Shown here: one piece after another, positions 43,975-52,933 of the stretch
Layout of the letters: every line of letters begins with the position of its first letter
Position numbering within the stretch: position 1 is the stretch's first letter
From: Burkholderiales bacterium
GTDB taxonomy: Bacteria; Pseudomonadota; Gammaproteobacteria; Burkholderiales; Nitrosomonadaceae
Length of the DNA: 64,000 nt
Assembly (NCBI GenBank): GCA_024235755.1
Contig: JACKLV010000001.1
Span: forward strand, 223,805 to 287,804
Direction: 5' to 3'
Notes under the pieces: model-generated
What the model was told of the DNA's origin: nothing
Databases searched by the model: none
The model's input: the letters and a program-made list of their open reading frames with translations, nothing else
Translations under genes and position numbers: made by a program

Positions 43975-45747
43975 ATGACTGATAATCGACGACAAAATGC
44001 AAAGGAAATACGCGATTCGGCAAGCCGCATGGCGCATGACCGCGAACATATGAAACACCAGAGCAACGGCGACGAACAACGGTTTGCTGGTACGAATTTT
44101 GCGATGAGCTTCACTAAAGGCTTGGAACATAATAAAAGTAACGGATTAATCTGTAATGCCGAAGATTTCAGAGCGTTTCGTTCTGCCATAGACGAAGGCT
44201 ATGTCGACGCCTTTACCACTTCCGTACCCTCAGCCCGCGACAAACAAAGGCAGTGGGAAGCGCCCACTGCCGGGCTTGTCTACGAGCTGCAAGGACCCGA
44301 TTCACATGCTGTGACTATGCCGCCCGCGCCCGCGCTTGGCTCCACTGAACTGGCATATGAGTTGGCTGAGGTGTATGAACTTGCACTATTGCGCGACCAA
44401 CCGCTGTCAGATTTTAGCGCAACCGAGACAAATACCGACATTGCCAATTCATTGACCAGACTGAACAACATCGGCTACGACCTTACCGGCAAAGACGGCC
44501 GTCCGCGAAAAAATGTCGGCGGCAATATCACCGCACAAACAGCATTCAGGGGCTCATCCCCAGGAGTTGAAAACGGCCCTTACCTTTCCCAGTTTATGTT
44601 GCTGGGCAACAAAAGCGTTGCCGGTGAAGATAATGTGACCAATGGCATTATTCGATATGGCGCTTTAAACGCCGATCAACGCGTTCCTGTGGCCAAAGAT
44701 GGCACAGACTTCATGACAAAATGGGATGACTGGCTTAAAGTACAGAATGGCGTGGATACACAAAAAGGCAATGAAACAGCTATTTTTGGTGCGCCTACTG
44801 ATGTCACCAGACGCTTCATCTCTACTCCACGCGACCTGGCAACCTACGTGCATTACGACGCATTGTATGAAGCCTATTTGAACGCGTGCCTCATCCTGCT
44901 TGGAATGGGAGCACCGACCGACCCTGGTTTTAATAAACTTTCAGGTCAGGGCACCCTGCACTGGAACAGTCTCAACCCTGATACGCCATCCATCATTACA
45001 CGCTACTTTGAAATTCACGAACGCGAGGCTGGCGGCTTTGCATTATGGGGCGGACCACATATTCTGACGCTTGTGACCGAGGTCGCCACACGCGCGCTGA
45101 AAGCGGTACGCTACCAAAAGTTCAATATACACTGCAGGTTGCGCCCAGAAGCTTTGGCCGGACGTATTGAAAAAGCCGGCCAGATTGCAGCGGACTTTCC
45201 TGCCGTCGGCGGCCTTTTCACGCAGCTTGAAGCTACCATACAAGAGACAGTGAACGCCGTTCAAATGCGCAACTCCTCGAACACCAAGCTGTTACCGATG
45301 GCTTTTCAGGAAGGCTCACCTATGCATCCATCCTATGGCGCGGGGCATGCAACCGTAGCGGGTGCATGCGTTACTATTCTCAAGGCGTATTTTGACACCA
45401 GTGCGGTACTGGTTCGCCGCGATGGCAACACTGTATTTGCCCATTACGAAAAAGGTGATACACCTGTCGCATACGTACCAAACGATGGGGGAAGTGCGCT
45501 GACTGATGTCAATGACGGCACCTATCTCACCCTGGAAGGTGAATTGAATAAGCTGGCAGCCAATATCTCGATTGCCCGCAACATGGCTGGCGTGCATTAC
45601 TTCTCGGACTATTATGACAGTCTGCGCATGGGCGAGAAAATTGCTATCGGCATTCTGGAAGAGCAGGCGTTATGCTATAAAACAGACCCGTTCGTGCTCT
45701 CCGTAACTACATTCGACGGCGATGTTCGCCGTATCGGTCATCGTTAA
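43975..45747 (+). CDS. Vanadium-dependent haloperoxidase homologue
   Basis: A 590-residue protein of the vanadium bromoperoxidase/acid phosphatase superfamily. Vanadate-pocket residues appear with the spacing known from algal enzymes: Lys382 and Arg390 (QKFNIHCRLRP), His451 and His458 (MHPSYGAGHAT), and Arg535 and His541 (ARNMAGVHYFSD). One pocket residue differs: Ala456 replaces the Ser that precedes Gly-His in the Corallina enzyme. There is no signal peptide, as in several bacterial homologues. An ATGGAGAAA precedes the ATG. The enzyme may oxidise bromide or act as a phosphatase-like protein. Confidence 0.85.
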   Translation: MTDNRRQNAKEIRDSASRMAHDREHMKHQSNGDEQRFAGTNFAMSFTKGLEHNKSNGLICNAEDFRAFRSAIDEGYVDAFTTSVPSARDKQRQWEAPTAGLVYELQGPDSHAVTMPPAPALGSTELAYELAEVYELALLRDQPLSDFSATETNTDIANSLTRLNNIGYDLTGKDGRPRKNVGGNITAQTAFRGSSPGVENGPYLSQFMLLGNKSVAGEDNVTNGIIRYGALNADQRVPVAKDGTDFMTKWDDWLKVQNGVDTQKGNETAIFGAPTDVTRRFISTPRDLATYVHYDALYEAYLNACLILLGMGAPTDPGFNKLSGQGTLHWNSLNPDTPSIITRYFEIHEREAGGFALWGGPHILTLVTEVATRALKAVRYQKFNIHCRLRPEALAGRIEKAGQIAADFPAVGGLFTQLEATIQETVNAVQMRNSSNTKLLPMAFQEGSPMHPSYGAGHATVAGACVTILKAYFDTSAVLVRRDGNTVFAHYEKGDTPVAYVPNDGGSALTDVNDGTYLTLEGELNKLAANISIARNMAGVHYFSDYYDSLRMGEKIAIGILEEQALCYKTDPFVLSVTTFDGDVRRIGHR

Positions 45748-45775
45748 ATCTCAATTTTAACGTCACATTGATTCC

Positions 45776-45803
45776 AGGCCGTCTTCCTGCAGGTTGACGG
45801 CCT
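45776..45803 (+). terminator. Hairpin after the haloperoxidase gene
   Basis: AGGCCGTC (45776-45783) pairs with GACGGCCT (45796-45803) around a 12-nt loop, followed by ATTTATG. It lies 29 nt beyond the stop codon. The stem is strong but the T-tract is short, so termination is plausible. Confidence 0.5.
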
Positions 45804-45980
45804 ATTTATGCGTTCATACGTATTAGCACGTATTTTCAATCCCATATTTTTTGGTAATCTTTAGTGTACCTAGCGATATCAGCGCATGCACCTGGCGACA
45901 CTATTAATAAAAAAACTTTAAATCAATGGTTTGTAAAAAAACGTACACCAATTTCACTGTTCACAAATAATCGACTTTTG

Positions 45981-46934
45981 ATGATGAAAGGCATCTGGCT
46001 GGAAAATCAGCATCTGCAATTTTGTCCGGATTTACCCGCTCCGGAGCCCGCACCGGACGAAGCGTTGATTCGAATCGTCAGGGCCGGCATCTGCAACACC
46101 GACCTTGAACTGGTAAAAGGTTACTACCCCTACCGTGGCGTGCCGGGTCATGAATTTGTCGGCATTGTCGAAAAAGGCCCCGTTGAATGGCTCGGCAAAC
46201 GAATCGTGGGCGAAATCAACGCAGCCTGTGGCCACTGCCGTTTTTGCGAAACACATCAACCGACACACTGCGAAAACCGTACCGTGCTCGGCATTGTCAA
46301 CCGCAATGGGGCCTTTGCCGACTACACGACCCTGCCGGTTGCCAATCTGCATCCGGTGCCGGATACGGTTTCCACAGATACTGCGGTCTTTACCGAACCC
46401 GTAGCCGCAGCGCTGGAAATTCAGCAGCAGGTTCACATCACGCCCAGCCACCGTGTTCTGGTTGTCGGAGACGGCAAACTCGGTCTGCTGGTCGCACAAA
46501 CACTGGCGCTAACTGGCTGCGAACTTGTGGCGGCGGGACGGCATCCCGAGAAACTGGCCATTCTGAAGACCCAAAACATCGTCACCACACCGGCGGACAC
46601 CGTCGATCAACGCTGCTTCGATCTGGCGGTGGAATGCACCGGCAATCCGGCCGGATTCGACATCGCACGGCGCGCGTTGCGGGCACGCGGTACGCTGGTG
46701 TTGAAAAGCACCTATGCAGGCGAATTAAACATTAATGCATCCGCGCTGGTAGTCGACGAAATCACCGTGATCGGATCGCGTTGCGGCCCTTTTGACCATG
46801 CACTGGCTGTACTTGCCTCGAGCCAGATACAGGTGGAACCGTTGATTCAAGGCCGCTACCGGCTGGAACAGGGTATCGATGCATTCAACCATGCCCGCAC
46901 CCGCGGCACACTGAAGATTCTGTTTGAAAATTGA
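45981..46934 (+). CDS. Zinc-type MDR dehydrogenase
   Basis: A 317-residue medium-chain dehydrogenase/reductase. The catalytic zinc site includes the Cys of AGICNTDLE and GHEFVG; the structural zinc loop has CGHCRFCETHQPTHC. The Rossmann fold opens with VVGDGKLGLLVAQ. I chose the ATG at 45981 (or the next ATG at 45984), since it directly starts the fold (MKGIWLENQ); the open frame extends 39 codons upstream but with low coding quality. The substrate cannot be assigned. It stands between the haloperoxidase and the tetR gene on the same strand. Confidence 0.82.
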   Translation: MMKGIWLENQHLQFCPDLPAPEPAPDEALIRIVRAGICNTDLELVKGYYPYRGVPGHEFVGIVEKGPVEWLGKRIVGEINAACGHCRFCETHQPTHCENRTVLGIVNRNGAFADYTTLPVANLHPVPDTVSTDTAVFTEPVAAALEIQQQVHITPSHRVLVVGDGKLGLLVAQTLALTGCELVAAGRHPEKLAILKTQNIVTTPADTVDQRCFDLAVECTGNPAGFDIARRALRARGTLVLKSTYAGELNINASALVVDEITVIGSRCGPFDHALAVLASSQIQVEPLIQGRYRLEQGIDAFNHARTRGTLKILFEN

Positions 46935-47101
46935 ATTCTATGAATAATATTGATTCAGATAATAGAGTCGCGCTTTAATTCATATATCCGGCCTGCGGAT
47001 GTTAACTAATAAGCTGGCATAAAAATTTTTCTGTTACCGTTTATCCATCCCGCCTGAAGCTTTCACATTTCAGATCATTTGCAAATTTTTGGCGGGTTCG
47101 C

Positions 47102-47131
47102 TTGACAATTTAAGACAACCGGTCGTATTAT
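47102..47131 (+). promoter_or_regulatory. tetR promoter with palindromic operator in the spacer
   Basis: TTGACA (47102-47107) and TATTAT (47126-47131) are 18 bp apart. The spacer holds a palindrome centred at 47120/47121 with the core GACAACCGGTCGT. A near-identical, more perfect copy lies before the DUF4242 gene at 47803-47820. Operator occupancy would block this promoter, as in TetR autoregulation. Confidence 0.65.
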
Positions 47132-47136
47132 AATTT

Positions 47137-47742
47137 ATGCGTAAATCAACTAAAACCACCAAAAAAGATTTCAATAAAGAAAATATTTTGAATCAGGGCG
47201 TCATGATGCTGATGCAACAGGGTTATCATGGAACCGGTTTGCAAAAAATTTTAGATGCAGTCAATATTCCTAAAGGCTCATTTTATAATTACTTTGAGGA
47301 CAAGGAGCACTTTGGCGCTGAAGTGATTCAGTATTATATTGATCCTTTTCTTAAACAGTTGGCTGCGCATTTAAGCAATTCAGACACAGATGCAATCGGC
47401 GCCATACAGTGTTATTTTGATGAATTAATTGAAGAACTGGTGCGGAACAATTTCAAAGGCGGCTGTTTGCTCGGCAATTTAATGGGCGAAATTGGTGACA
47501 CCAGCGATATATGCCAGGAATCTTTACAGACCGCGGTAAACCGTTACCGAGACCTGCTGCAATCCGGACTGAAGAAAGCACAGGATCAAGGTACTGTCAG
47601 AAAAGACAAGACAGCCAGGAGCATGGCCGATCTTTTGATCAATACATGGCAGGGTGCTTTGCTCAGGGCAAAGATAGAGAAAACGTCAGGCCCTGTTTTA
47701 CAATGCTGTCAGGAATTATTGGGTAATTATTTCAGGCCTTGA
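47137..47742 (+). CDS. TetR/AcrR family regulator
   Basis: A 201-residue repressor. The N-terminal helix-turn-helix is evident (QGYHGTGLQKILDAVNIPKGSFYNYFEDKE), and the C-terminal all-helical ligand domain has GGCLLGNLMGEIGD and CCQELL. The start codon is only about 6 nt after the -10 box, so the mRNA may be leaderless. The paired palindromes suggest that it represses itself and the DUF4242 gene. Its ligand is unknown; YjdC/AcuR-type relatives sense reactive electrophiles, but that is only an analogy. Confidence 0.88.
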   Translation: MRKSTKTTKKDFNKENILNQGVMMLMQQGYHGTGLQKILDAVNIPKGSFYNYFEDKEHFGAEVIQYYIDPFLKQLAAHLSNSDTDAIGAIQCYFDELIEELVRNNFKGGCLLGNLMGEIGDTSDICQESLQTAVNRYRDLLQSGLKKAQDQGTVRKDKTARSMADLLINTWQGALLRAKIEKTSGPVLQCCQELLGNYFRP

Positions 47743-47802
47743 AGTTGTTCCTTAAAGATTGATAACCAAAGCTGTTATCCAGGTAATCTGGTCAAATTAT
47801 CT

Positions 47803-47820
47803 AAGACGACCGGTCGTTTT
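47803..47820. promoter_or_regulatory. Second copy of the TetR operator
   Basis: AAGACGACCGGTCGTTTT has a fully symmetric ACGACC/GGTCGT core and differs from the tetR-promoter copy by one core base. It lies 20 nt upstream of the DUF4242 start codon, well placed to overlap its promoter. Confidence 0.7.
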
Positions 47821-47839
47821 TAAACTAAAGGAGAATCAC

Positions 47840-48115
47840 ATGCCAAAATATATAATCGAACGCAATATACCCGGTGCAGGTGCGATGACCTCAACCGAAT
47901 TACAAGCCATTTCACAAAAATCATGTAGCATATTGAACCAGATGGAACCCAGGGTACAATGGGTTGAGAGTTTTGTAACCGATGACATCGTTTATTGTGT
48001 TTACATTGCGCCCGACGAGGCGGCAATTCGTGCGCATGCGAATCAGGGTGAGTTTCCTGCAGACCGTATTTCCCGCGTCAGGACGGTGATTGATCCGACT
48101 ACTGCGGAGAACTGA
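47840..48115 (+). CDS. DUF4242 small protein
   Basis: A 91-residue protein with the DUF4242 ferredoxin-like pattern (KYIIERNIPGAGAMT, VQWVESFVTDDIVYCVYIAPDEAAIRAHA, FPADRISRV). Related SCO4226-type proteins bind nickel, but no ligand is certain here. The ATG has AAGGAG upstream. It sits right after the second operator copy, so it is probably under control of the TetR repressor. Confidence 0.82.
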   Translation: MPKYIIERNIPGAGAMTSTELQAISQKSCSILNQMEPRVQWVESFVTDDIVYCVYIAPDEAAIRAHANQGEFPADRISRVRTVIDPTTAEN

Positions 48116-48218
48116 GCTGGGCGTTTTAACCAGTCATAACTGAAATGAATCTGCGGTTGCCGAATCGAGTAAACTTACAGACTCATCACAAGCCGCATCT
48201 TTTTTAAAGGAGCGTCAC

Positions 48219-49865
48219 ATGCAATCCCGAACGTTACATTACCTGGCAGGAATCTTGTTGATCACAGCAATCTCAACCGGTTTATCTGCAACAGCATTGG
48301 CCGGCGGAAACGCGCCAGAACTGCACAACCTGGGTTCGCACACCTTCCCTGTCAGCACAGACAACAAACAGGCGCAGCTTTTTATTAATCAGGGCATCAA
48401 CCTGTCTTACGGTTTCAATCATGCCGAAGCAGGCCGGGCGTTTCAGGAAGCCGCGAGACTCGACCCAACGCTTGCAATGGCTTACTGGGGACAAGCGCTT
48501 GTACTTGGACCCAATATCAATGCGCCTATGAATCCTGATGATGAGACCTTGGCGTACAAGCTGACCAAACAGGCCAAATCGCTTGCAGCAACAGCACCGC
48601 GTAAAGAACAGGCTCTGATACAGGCGCTTGAACAGCGTTACACCAACAATCCGGAGCAGCGGGCCGAGAATGATCGGGCTTACGCACAGGCCATGCAGGC
48701 CGTTCACCGGCAATTTCCCGACGATCCGGATATTGCGATGCTGTATGTGGAATCAGTCATGGATGTAAGCCCCTGGGATTATTGGACGGCTGATGAGACT
48801 CCCAAAGAAGGCATCGCTGAAATTGTGGCGCTGACAGAACAGGTATTGCAGCAGCACCCGAACCACCCGGCGGCATTGCATTTGTACATCCATCTGGTGG
48901 AGCCGACATCAACGCCCGAACGGGCTGAAAAAGCCGCGGATACACTGCTGACGATCATGCCTGCTGCGGGCCATATGGTGCATATGCCGTCCCATATTTA
49001 CCATCGTGTCGGCCGGTACGCAGACGCAGTCAAAAGCAACCAGCTTGCGATAGCCGCCGACGAAGACTATATCCGGCAAAGCCAGGCTGAAGGATTGTAT
49101 GCAATCGGTTATTATCCGCATAACATTCATTTCCTATGGTATTCCGCAACTGCTGGCGGGCAAAGCAAGATCGCCATTGAATCCGCATTGAAACTGGCCG
49201 GCAAAGTCGACGACGCCACTCTGGAAGCACAACCATTCACCGCTTTATTCCGCATGGTTCCTTATTGGGCCTACGCCCGGTTCGGACTGTGGGATAAGAT
49301 ACTGGAAGAACCAGCGCCGCCCGCCAGCAACGCTTTTCTGAACGGCGTGTGGCATTACGCGCGCGGGTTGGCATTCGTCGCATCCGGTCAACTCGAACAG
49401 GCGCAACAAGCACTGGCGGCGGTACAGACTATTTTACGGGACGAAAAGCTTGACGATCATTTGTTCTCAAAAAACACAACGCGCACCATCTTAACCATCG
49501 CACCCGAGGTTCTGGCGGGAGAAATCGCCGCGGCACAGGGTAAATTCGATGCCGCCGTCGCACATCTTGAAAAGGCAATAAAGCTGGAAGACGCGCTGGT
49601 GTATACGGAACCCACTGAATGGCATTATCCACCCCGGCTGGCCCTGGGCGCGATTTTGCTGGAGGCCGGCCGCGCAGCCGAAGCGGAAGCCGTTTACCGG
49701 GACGACTTGCAGAAAAACCGGGAAAACGGCTGGGCCTTGTTTGGCCTGATACAGTCACTGCGCGCTCAGCAGAAAACGCAGGAAGCCGATTCAGTCGAGG
49801 CGCGCTTTAATAAAGCCTGGTCACAGGCAGACATCACGCTGACAGCGTCACGATTCGGCCGATAA
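48219..49865 (+). CDS. Secreted TPR protein
   Basis: A 548-residue protein with a signal peptide (about residues 1-28, ATALAGG). TPR-like helical repeats fill the rest (for example FNHAEAGRAFQEAARLDPT, GRYADAVKSNQLAI, and a C-terminal GRAAEAEAVYRDDL repeat). The HMVHMPSHIYHRVGRY motif marks a conserved but uncharacterised periplasmic family. AAGGAG precedes the ATG. It is 103 nt after the DUF4242 gene and may be read from the same promoter. Confidence 0.8.
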   Translation: MQSRTLHYLAGILLITAISTGLSATALAGGNAPELHNLGSHTFPVSTDNKQAQLFINQGINLSYGFNHAEAGRAFQEAARLDPTLAMAYWGQALVLGPNINAPMNPDDETLAYKLTKQAKSLAATAPRKEQALIQALEQRYTNNPEQRAENDRAYAQAMQAVHRQFPDDPDIAMLYVESVMDVSPWDYWTADETPKEGIAEIVALTEQVLQQHPNHPAALHLYIHLVEPTSTPERAEKAADTLLTIMPAAGHMVHMPSHIYHRVGRYADAVKSNQLAIAADEDYIRQSQAEGLYAIGYYPHNIHFLWYSATAGGQSKIAIESALKLAGKVDDATLEAQPFTALFRMVPYWAYARFGLWDKILEEPAPPASNAFLNGVWHYARGLAFVASGQLEQAQQALAAVQTILRDEKLDDHLFSKNTTRTILTIAPEVLAGEIAAAQGKFDAAVAHLEKAIKLEDALVYTEPTEWHYPPRLALGAILLEAGRAAEAEAVYRDDLQKNRENGWALFGLIQSLRAQQKTQEADSVEARFNKAWSQADITLTASRFGR

Positions 49866-49972
49866 CTTTATAGTAAATATCAGCGGAGGTAGGCATCGGT
49901 TTTTGCATGCCAGGCCTTTGCTGCAAACTGAATAAAGACAACACCGCTGGTTGATGTGCTGTAATCAATCGT

Positions 49973-50240
49973 TTATGTTTTTGATTCAGACGCTTGTATA
50001 ACCGGCTGATCGATCGCCGGCAATACAAACGGCAATACCTCGCGCTCAATAGCGGCATAACGCGTTTCATCTGGATGAAAATGGTTTTGCACCGATTTCC
50101 AAACTTCGCCTTTCCGCGCGGCTTCGCGCTGGCCAATCGGCAGATTATTCAAATACTCCTGCCAAATACTCCTGCCAAGTCAATGGACCAGACCAATAAA
50201 GGAGCTGGCTGAAGAGACAGTTGACGTCAGCGATACACAT
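49973..50240 (-). pseudogene. Small ORF broken by a 13-bp tandem duplication
   Basis: AAATACTCCTGCC is repeated back to back at 50151-50163 and 50164-50176. On the minus strand the frame from ATG 50240 reads MCIADVNCLFSQLLYW and stops soon after the duplication. If one copy is removed, it continues into a well-formed 63-codon frame (QREAARKGEVWKSVQNHF, REVLPFVLPAID) ending at 49973, giving a product of about 84 residues. I do not recognise the family. Confidence 0.45.
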
Positions 50241-50531
50241 TAAAAATATAATTTTTGATAAAAAAACCAGAACTGGTTTTGTGAATTTTCCATAAACCAA
50301 AATTAAACAAAGATTTATTATTCTTATTCCATAAGCATAAAAATTTTCCCCCTATATACTTAAACTTAGCACTAGGTAAATAGAAAGCTTATCAATTCCT
50401 CATGGCTATAAGATTAAACATTCCCAATAATCGTACGATAGTACAGACCCGTAACAAGGACCGATTGGTAATGCATTCTAACTGCAACATTGTCTTCGAC
50501 AAGTGAAAAACAGATATTTTAAGGACTTTTT

Positions 50532-52220
50532 ATGTTTAAGAATATGACTGTCAAATCAGAGCTAATGGTAGCTATGGGATTGCTGACATTGCTGTTAATA
50601 AGTGTTGGCGGAATGGGTATTTACGGATTGAACTTAACCAATTCATCATTTAAAAGTGTATATGAAGACCGAACAGTTCCATTAGGTGATTTAGGCTTTA
50701 TTCTTGATCGTATGCAACGTATCCGCTTAAATACAACACTTGCTGCTCATGCACGCAGTCCGGAAGTGTACCAGGAAAGAATAGAAATGAATGAACTGCG
50801 AGATTCCCAAATTTTGCCCGTCTGGCAAAAATTTTTGCAAGTAAAGTCGAAACCAACGACTGAAGAAGTATTATTGATCGAAGCTTACATTCAGCAGTGG
50901 AAGATATTCCTTGAATCTCGAGAGCGCGTTATGTCCTTTGCCGCTGCAATGAATTATGACGCGGCAATTGAAAGCCTTGTCACCGACATGGAACCAAAAT
51001 ACAGGACTGTATTTGACACAATGATTCAACTAGTCGAATTGCAGCAAAATGTGGCTGGCAGAGAATTCAATGCATCGCAGACTCTTTATGAATACATTTT
51101 CATAATTACTGCAGCTGCATTTATCATCGGAGCCTTAATGGCCTGGGTTCTTGTATTTTGGTTGTTGCGCAACATTGACAAGCCACTTCAAGAAGCAATA
51201 GCAATTGCCAACGCGGTTGCTAAAGGCGACTTAAGTACTCAAATTGATCAACGTGGGACTGTAAATGGATTTGATAGATTGATCAATGCGTTGCGGGAGA
51301 TGAACAACAATCTGGTTAGTTTAGTAGGTAAAGTACAGTTAAGTACTGATCAAATAACAACAGCATCTGATGGAATTACTGCTGGCAATTCCAATTTGAG
51401 TCGGCGCACTGAAGAACAAGCATCGAATCTGGAAGAAACTGCTGCATCAATGGAAGAATTAACTTCCACTGTAAAGCAAAATGCTGACAATGCTCGTCAG
51501 GCGAATCAATTTGCTGTTGGAGCATCTGAGGTTGCCGTGAAAGGCGGAAATGTTGTCGGACAAGTTGTCCAGACCATGAACACGATAAACGAAAGCTCAA
51601 ATAAGATTGTTGAGATTATTAGTGTGATTGATGGCATTGCATTTCAAACCAATATACTGGCATTAAATGCTGCAGTCGAAGCAGCACGAGCTGGCGAACA
51701 AGGTCGAGGCTTCGCCGTAGTAGCAACCGAAGTACGTACGTTAGCGCAACGTTCAGCTGCGGCGGCAAAAGAAATCAATGAATTGATCAGCAACTCTGTT
51801 GCCAAAGTAGAAGAGGGCACAAGATTAGTTGACGAAACAAACATAACCATGAATGAGATTGTTACCTCCGTTAAACGGGTGACAGACATCATGAACGAAA
51901 TCTCCGCTGCTTCAAATGAACAAAGTGCTGGCATTGAACAAATAAATCAAGCAATTTCTAAAATGGATGAAATAACTCAAAAAAATGCGATGTTGGTGGA
52001 GCAATCTGCAACGGCCGCAGAGTCGATGAATGAACAAACGCGAATGTTATCAAAAGCAGTAAGTGTGTTCAAATTAGCTGGTGACGGCCCAGCAAACATT
52101 CTGCCAATGAATAGAAATAACCGAACGGCAAAAACAGAATTTCCAAATTACGGTTCCGCGCCATTAAAGCCTCTGAAAGTCTTAGCAGGTCACAGAAGTG
52201 AAAATTTTGAGGAATTCTAA
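50532..52220 (+). CDS. Methyl-accepting chemotaxis protein
   Basis: A 562-residue chemoreceptor: a first membrane helix (about 12-33), a periplasmic four-helix-bundle domain (about 35-190), a second helix (about 193-215), a HAMP domain (about 216-270), and the cytoplasmic signalling domain with the highly conserved GIAFQTNILALNAAVEAA tip (about 370-390). The C-terminus ends NFEEF, resembling the pentapeptide that docks CheR and CheB. The ligand is unknown; the upstream 290 bp are AT-rich with no gene. Confidence 0.93.
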   Translation: MFKNMTVKSELMVAMGLLTLLLISVGGMGIYGLNLTNSSFKSVYEDRTVPLGDLGFILDRMQRIRLNTTLAAHARSPEVYQERIEMNELRDSQILPVWQKFLQVKSKPTTEEVLLIEAYIQQWKIFLESRERVMSFAAAMNYDAAIESLVTDMEPKYRTVFDTMIQLVELQQNVAGREFNASQTLYEYIFIITAAAFIIGALMAWVLVFWLLRNIDKPLQEAIAIANAVAKGDLSTQIDQRGTVNGFDRLINALREMNNNLVSLVGKVQLSTDQITTASDGITAGNSNLSRRTEEQASNLEETAASMEELTSTVKQNADNARQANQFAVGASEVAVKGGNVVGQVVQTMNTINESSNKIVEIISVIDGIAFQTNILALNAAVEAARAGEQGRGFAVVATEVRTLAQRSAAAAKEINELISNSVAKVEEGTRLVDETNITMNEIVTSVKRVTDIMNEISAASNEQSAGIEQINQAISKMDEITQKNAMLVEQSATAAESMNEQTRMLSKAVSVFKLAGDGPANILPMNRNNRTAKTEFPNYGSAPLKPLKVLAGHRSENFEEF

Positions 52221-52398
52221 AGTCTCGGACTCGAAGTTCAGTTGCTGTCTATTGTCAACCCCTTATCAATTCCTGGCAATGCGATTTCAGCAGGATCAGT
52301 GAACGTATTATTTCATAATTAATCTATTGATTTTGAAAAAAAAGCAGGGAAGATGTGTTAATTTTAACGCCAGGTACTACATGAGGAAGGAACAGGCC

Positions 52399-52653
52399 AT
52401 GATTGAATATACTTTCGATACCGAGCACGCAATTCTCTATGTACAACCAAAATCTTCTCTTGAAGAAAACGATTTTGTGCAGCTCGCGAAAACGGTTGAT
52501 CCATTCATTGAGAAAAACGGAGATCTCGCTGGTATTATCATCCAAACTCCAACATTTCCTGGCTGGAAAAGTTTGGGTGCGATGGCGAAGCATTTTCGTT
52601 TTGTAGTGGGAGAATTTGAAGCCGTCAAACGATGGATCATGGATCGCGGTTGA
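52399..52653 (+). CDS. STAS/SpoIIAA-like protein with an internal deletion
   Basis: An 84-residue protein whose first 67 residues match SpoIIAA-like (STAS/Sec14-type) proteins: MIEYTFDTEHAILYVQPK, FVQLAKTVDPFIEKNG, FPGWKSLGAMAKHFRFV. Family members are about 120 residues; here HFRFV joins directly to VGEFEAVKRWI, which is normally the C-terminal helix, so about 35 central residues are missing without breaking the frame. GGAAGG precedes the ATG. It may be non-functional. Confidence 0.6.
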   Translation: MIEYTFDTEHAILYVQPKSSLEENDFVQLAKTVDPFIEKNGDLAGIIIQTPTFPGWKSLGAMAKHFRFVVGEFEAVKRWIMDRG

Positions 52654-52723
52654 TGCGGTTGCAGCAGTTTTACCTTACTTACAAGATTCCGATAATGGAA
52701 TTCCAAGCAATAATGAAAAACCA

Positions 52724-52901
52724 GTGAAAGTCGTTTTCGTTCTCATCCTGTTTCCTCCTGTTATCGCGTTTGCTCACCCCCTGTAGATCGGATGGTCATG
52801 TTGACTACTTAGGTCGTAAAACCAATACATATCACTGTCATGAAGAATCTTGCTTTTCAATTCATAAACAGGTAGAAGAAGCCACCATATCATTCAAATA
52901 G
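52724..52901 (+). pseudogene. Frameshifted secreted YHCH-type small protein
   Basis: A GTG-initiated frame encodes a signal peptide (KVVFVLILFPPVIAFAHPL) and then stops. One base further on, the +1 frame continues CRSDGHVDYLGRKTNTYHCH to a TAG at 52901. Together these resemble small secreted proteins with a His/Cys-rich YHCH nuclease-like motif. The frameshift is near 52780. It overlaps the vapC remnant on the other strand. Confidence 0.5.
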
Positions 52902-52933
52902 TCCATCCAGACACTGGAGTCGACGAAAATCAA
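52862..52933 (-). pseudogene. vapC: Truncated vapC toxin fragment
   Basis: Right after vapB, a TTG-initiated frame reads LIFVDSSVWMDYLND, the N-terminus of a VapC PIN-domain ribonuclease with the first catalytic Asp, then runs into unrelated sequence and stops after 23 residues. The rest of the toxin is missing. Confidence 0.65.

Noticed and set aside
45864..45980. 39-codon upstream extension of the MDR dehydrogenase
   Set aside because: The added residues do not resemble the family N-terminus; the Met at 45981 starts the fold directly.
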